The position numbers were made by a program, and so were the translations under genes. The notes below the pieces were generated by a model. The model was not told where the DNA came from. It was given only the letters and a program-made list of their open reading frames with translations, and made no database searches. A stretch of DNA of 64,000 nt, taken from contig NZ_SZQA01000033.1 of NCBI RefSeq assembly GCF_005233835.1, positions 1 through 64,000 on the forward strand, written 5' to 3'. This DNA comes from Herbidospora galbida. GTDB taxonomy: Bacteria > Actinomycetota > Actinomycetes > Streptosporangiales > Streptosporangiaceae. Shown here in pieces: positions 62,279-64,000 of the stretch (the stretch's first letter is position 1; each line of letters starts with the position of its first letter).

Positions 62279-63468
62279 TCGGTGCTAGCCCACGCGCGGC
62301 TGGCAGGCGGGTAAACGGCCTTCCAGCAGTACGGGAGGAGGTTCTTGTCGTCGAGGGAGGCGAAAATCCCGGCCTTGTGCGGGTGGTCCTTGATCTCCTC
62401 GGCGATCTCGGCTCGGGTCTTTCCGGAGCCGAAGTATCCGGCCTCGACATCGTCGATTTCGTCCCAGACGGCGAACATCTGCGCTTGCAGGCTCCTGGCG
62501 GTGTCGCACAGCCAGTCGGAGAAGTCCTTCGGCATACTCTGCACGAAGATCTCCAGCCAGTTGGGGCCGGTCGCGAGAATCCCTGCTGCGCGCTTGGGGT
62601 CGATTCCGAGTTTCGATCCCCAGTGCTTGGGGTCGTGGATGATGTGCTGGCAGGAATTGACGGCCAGATACTCCCAGATGACTCGCGGATTGGTCCGGGT
62701 GACAATCCGATGTTTTGCGACGTAGTCCTGCTGCTTGATCTTCACCTGCTGATTGGAGAAGAGGTCGAGCACGACCACTCCTTCAGCGTTTTGCCGGTCG
62801 ACGAGCGCGAGGGCGTCAGCGAAGGTGTCGGCCGGAAGTGTGGCGGCTACAGGTCCGGTCCACTCGGGGATGGCTTCTTGGCTGAAGATCAGGCCGCTGA
62901 AGTTGGCGACCGCGCCGAGAAGGATCAGGTCGTCCAGCGCCCCGTAGTCGACGACGATGCGGTTCTGCGGGTAAACGATTTCCACCAGGACGGTAACCCC
63001 GTCCGGAGGCCGGAAAGTCGGGTACTTCTCCCGCAGAACCTTCGTCGCGTGGATAGCCTGGGCGGAGACGAAGCTGCCTCGGGTGGCGATGTATGTTTCG
63101 CCTTCCCAGACATAGATAACGCCTAACGAGCCGTCGAGCTTATCCGTGACACGCACAGTGTTCGCAGGATGAATGCTCGGGGCGTGCGCCTCGTTGTGGT
63201 TGAAGAACTTGGGGAAGGGCCGGGCGATAACTCGACCGGTGTTGTCGATGATGAGTCCCCTAGACGCGCGAACCGCCGGGCTCCACGCAGCGTCCTGCAC
63301 CGCCTTCTCGGTGTAGTTGAAAATGGCCAGAGGAAATTCGGGGTGGTAGCTGACTCTCACATAGCCTTGGCTGATGGCCTCGACGAGCTCGTCGAGCTTG
63401 ACGACCTTGTTCTGGTAGGTCTCCAGCAGCTCAGTGACGTGTGCGAGCTCGGTAATCTGCATGGTCAT
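62275..63468 (-). CDS. RNA ligase, T4 Rnl1-like
   Basis: 397 residues. Motif I is VTDKLDGSLGVIY; ASRGLIIDNTGRVIARPFPK precedes it, as in Rnl1. Motif IV EGVVVLD and motif V QVKIKQQDYV follow. The C-terminal 110 residues are helical, like the tRNA-recognising domain of Rnl1. It joins broken RNA, especially anticodon loops of tRNAs. With kinase/phosphatase and a second ligase it forms a complete repair cassette. Confidence 0.92.
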   Translation of the reverse strand: MTMQITELAHVTELLETYQNKVVKLDELVEAISQGYVRVSYHPEFPLAIFNYTEKAVQDAAWSPAVRASRGLIIDNTGRVIARPFPKFFNHNEAHAPSIHPANTVRVTDKLDGSLGVIYVWEGETYIATRGSFVSAQAIHATKVLREKYPTFRPPDGVTVLVEIVYPQNRIVVDYGALDDLILLGAVANFSGLIFSQEAIPEWTGPVAATLPADTFADALALVDRQNAEGVVVLDLFSNQQVKIKQQDYVAKHRIVTRTNPRVIWEYLAVNSCQHIIHDPKHWGSKLGIDPKRAAGILATGPNWLEIFVQSMPKDFSDWLCDTARSLQAQMFAVWDEIDDVEAGYFGSGKTRAEIAEEIKDHPHKAGIFASLDDKNLLPYCWKAVYPPASRAWASTE

Positions 63469-63704
63469 CGCTTGGTGCTCTTCGGGGGGCTGTAGGGGAT
63501 CGGCTTGGGGTTCGGGTAGGCGGTTCGGGGTCGAGGGGGGATGTATCGGGTGACGTTCTTACCGGGGTCCGGGATTTTGATCTCGATCTGCACCGGCCGG
63601 TTACGCCAGGTCCCCATGTTGTGTATGGCGTTGTAGGCGATCAGGCCGAAGACGATGAGAACCGCGATGACGATGGTGATTTCCATGAGCTTGATGCGGT
63701 TCAT
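63465..63704 (-). CDS. Single-pass membrane protein
   Basis: 79 residues with one N-terminal membrane helix (about 8-27, ITIVIAVLIVFGLIAYN) and a Pro/Lys-rich tail. It overlaps the Rnl1-like start by 4 bp (ATGA). Possibly a small membrane accessory or holin-like protein. Confidence 0.6.
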   Translation of the reverse strand: MNRIKLMEITIVIAVLIVFGLIAYNAIHNMGTWRNRPVQIEIKIPDPGKNVTRYIPPRPRTAYPNPKPIPYSPPKSTKR

Positions 63705-63835
63705 CAGAAGCCCAGGAACAAGCCGATGGTCTGCCCGAGAGCGAAGGCGAAGAGCCAGAGGCCTATGACGATGAAGACCGCGCCGAGCAGTTTCGGCCAG
63801 GAGATGTTGTAAAAGTCGTTGTTGTTCTTACTCAT
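63704..63835 (-). CDS. Small membrane protein
   Basis: 43 residues from the ATG at 63835: polar start (MSKNNNDFYNISWPK), then a membrane helix (LLGAVFIVIGLWLFAFALG) and short tail. It overlaps the previous gene by 1 bp and the next by 4 bp. Confidence 0.58.
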   Translation of the reverse strand: MSKNNNDFYNISWPKLLGAVFIVIGLWLFAFALGQTIGLFLGF

Positions 63836-64000
63836 GCGGCGTCTCGCAGTCGTTCGCTGTCCGGGCGGCTCGCCTCGGCGAGGATCCTTTCCCGGAGTTC
63901 TTCTTGGAGGTCGACTTCTTCGCGAAGGCTGGCCAGGAGTTCTTCCTTGCCCTTCCACTTGCGGTCGCCGTAGCTGTAGATGGAGCCGCCACGGCGGATG
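63832..64000 (-). CDS. Partial protein cut by the window edge
   Basis: The 3' end of a leftward gene, 55 codons to the stop at 63832, open to the window end. It reads IRRGGSIYSYGDRKWKGKEE and a helical, charged end (LLASLREEVDLQEELRERIL). Too little is visible to assign a function. Confidence 0.5.
   Translation of the reverse strand, partial: IRRGGSIYSYGDRKWKGKEELLASLREEVDLQEELRERILAEASRPDSERLRDAA

Noticed and set aside
1-64000. CRISPR arrays and insertion sequences
   Set aside because: No regularly spaced identical repeats and no transposase motifs with terminal inverted repeats were seen by eye.

Overview
The window looks like most of the non-structural half of a large temperate phage, or an integrated or plasmid-like relative, of a high-GC Actinomycetota host. 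The indicators are a WhiB protein, DUF397, DUF6879 and DUF5753 proteins, a SpoVS-family protein, an actinobacterial DEDDh exoribonuclease, GC-rich codon use, a 14-tRNA array, an endolysin and long runs of very small, tightly overlapping genes. I see no capsid, portal or large-terminase gene. The host genus cannot be fixed from the sequence; Streptomyces or a Streptosporangiales genus would fit.

Layout. (1) 0.1-4.1 kb: a tyrosine integrase, a convergent excisionase-like gene and a TROVE (Ro60-like) RNA-binding protein with a small partner. (2) 4.1-10.8 kb: leftward accessory genes (KTSC, DUF6879, MazG-like, membrane proteins) and a repressor/ImmA-like pair. (3) 11.2-14.1 kb: a rightward ParB-like gene, a DUF397/HTH-DUF5753 pair and a small divergent gene. 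(4) 14.1-15.0 kb: a non-coding stretch with a long perfect hairpin. (5) 15.0-20.8 kb: a leftward operon with an exoribonuclease and a three-member paralogous family. (6) 20.8-22.4 kb: about 1.5 kb non-coding with an operator-like site, AT-rich repeats, hairpins and a tRNA-like element. (7) 22.4-42.4 kb: a long rightward array of small genes with three ArdA-like antirestriction candidates, a MarR regulator and recurrent intergenic hairpins. (8) 42.5-43.6 kb: a second, catalytically complete tyrosine recombinase. (9) 43.7-47.9 kb: a leftward operon headed by nucleotidyltransferase-like and HAD-like candidates and ending in a tRNA-guanine-transglycosylase-like fusion. (10) 48-50 kb: a short rightward operon. 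(11) 50.1-51.3 kb: 14 leftward tRNAs. (12) 51.3-64 kb: leftward Tad2 anti-Thoeris, endolysin, SpoVS, RuvC, dNMP kinase, ThyX, Cas4-like nuclease, WhiB, Holliday-junction resolvase, then an RNA-repair cassette (Rnl2-like ligase, polynucleotide kinase-phosphatase, nucleotidyltransferase, Rnl1-like ligase).

How the parts may work together. ThyX, dNMP kinase and the MazG-like protein would remodel nucleotide pools. RuvC, Cas4-like and Hjc-like nucleases would process replicating DNA. The tRNA array and the RNA-repair cassette together look like a way to replace or heal tRNAs cut by host defences, possibly with RNA quality control by the TROVE protein. Tad2 and the ArdA-like proteins would blunt Thoeris and restriction systems. 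Three repressor-like genes, the two recombinases and several palindromic sites suggest a regulated lysogenic state. Functional calls rest on motifs read by eye; no database search was run.
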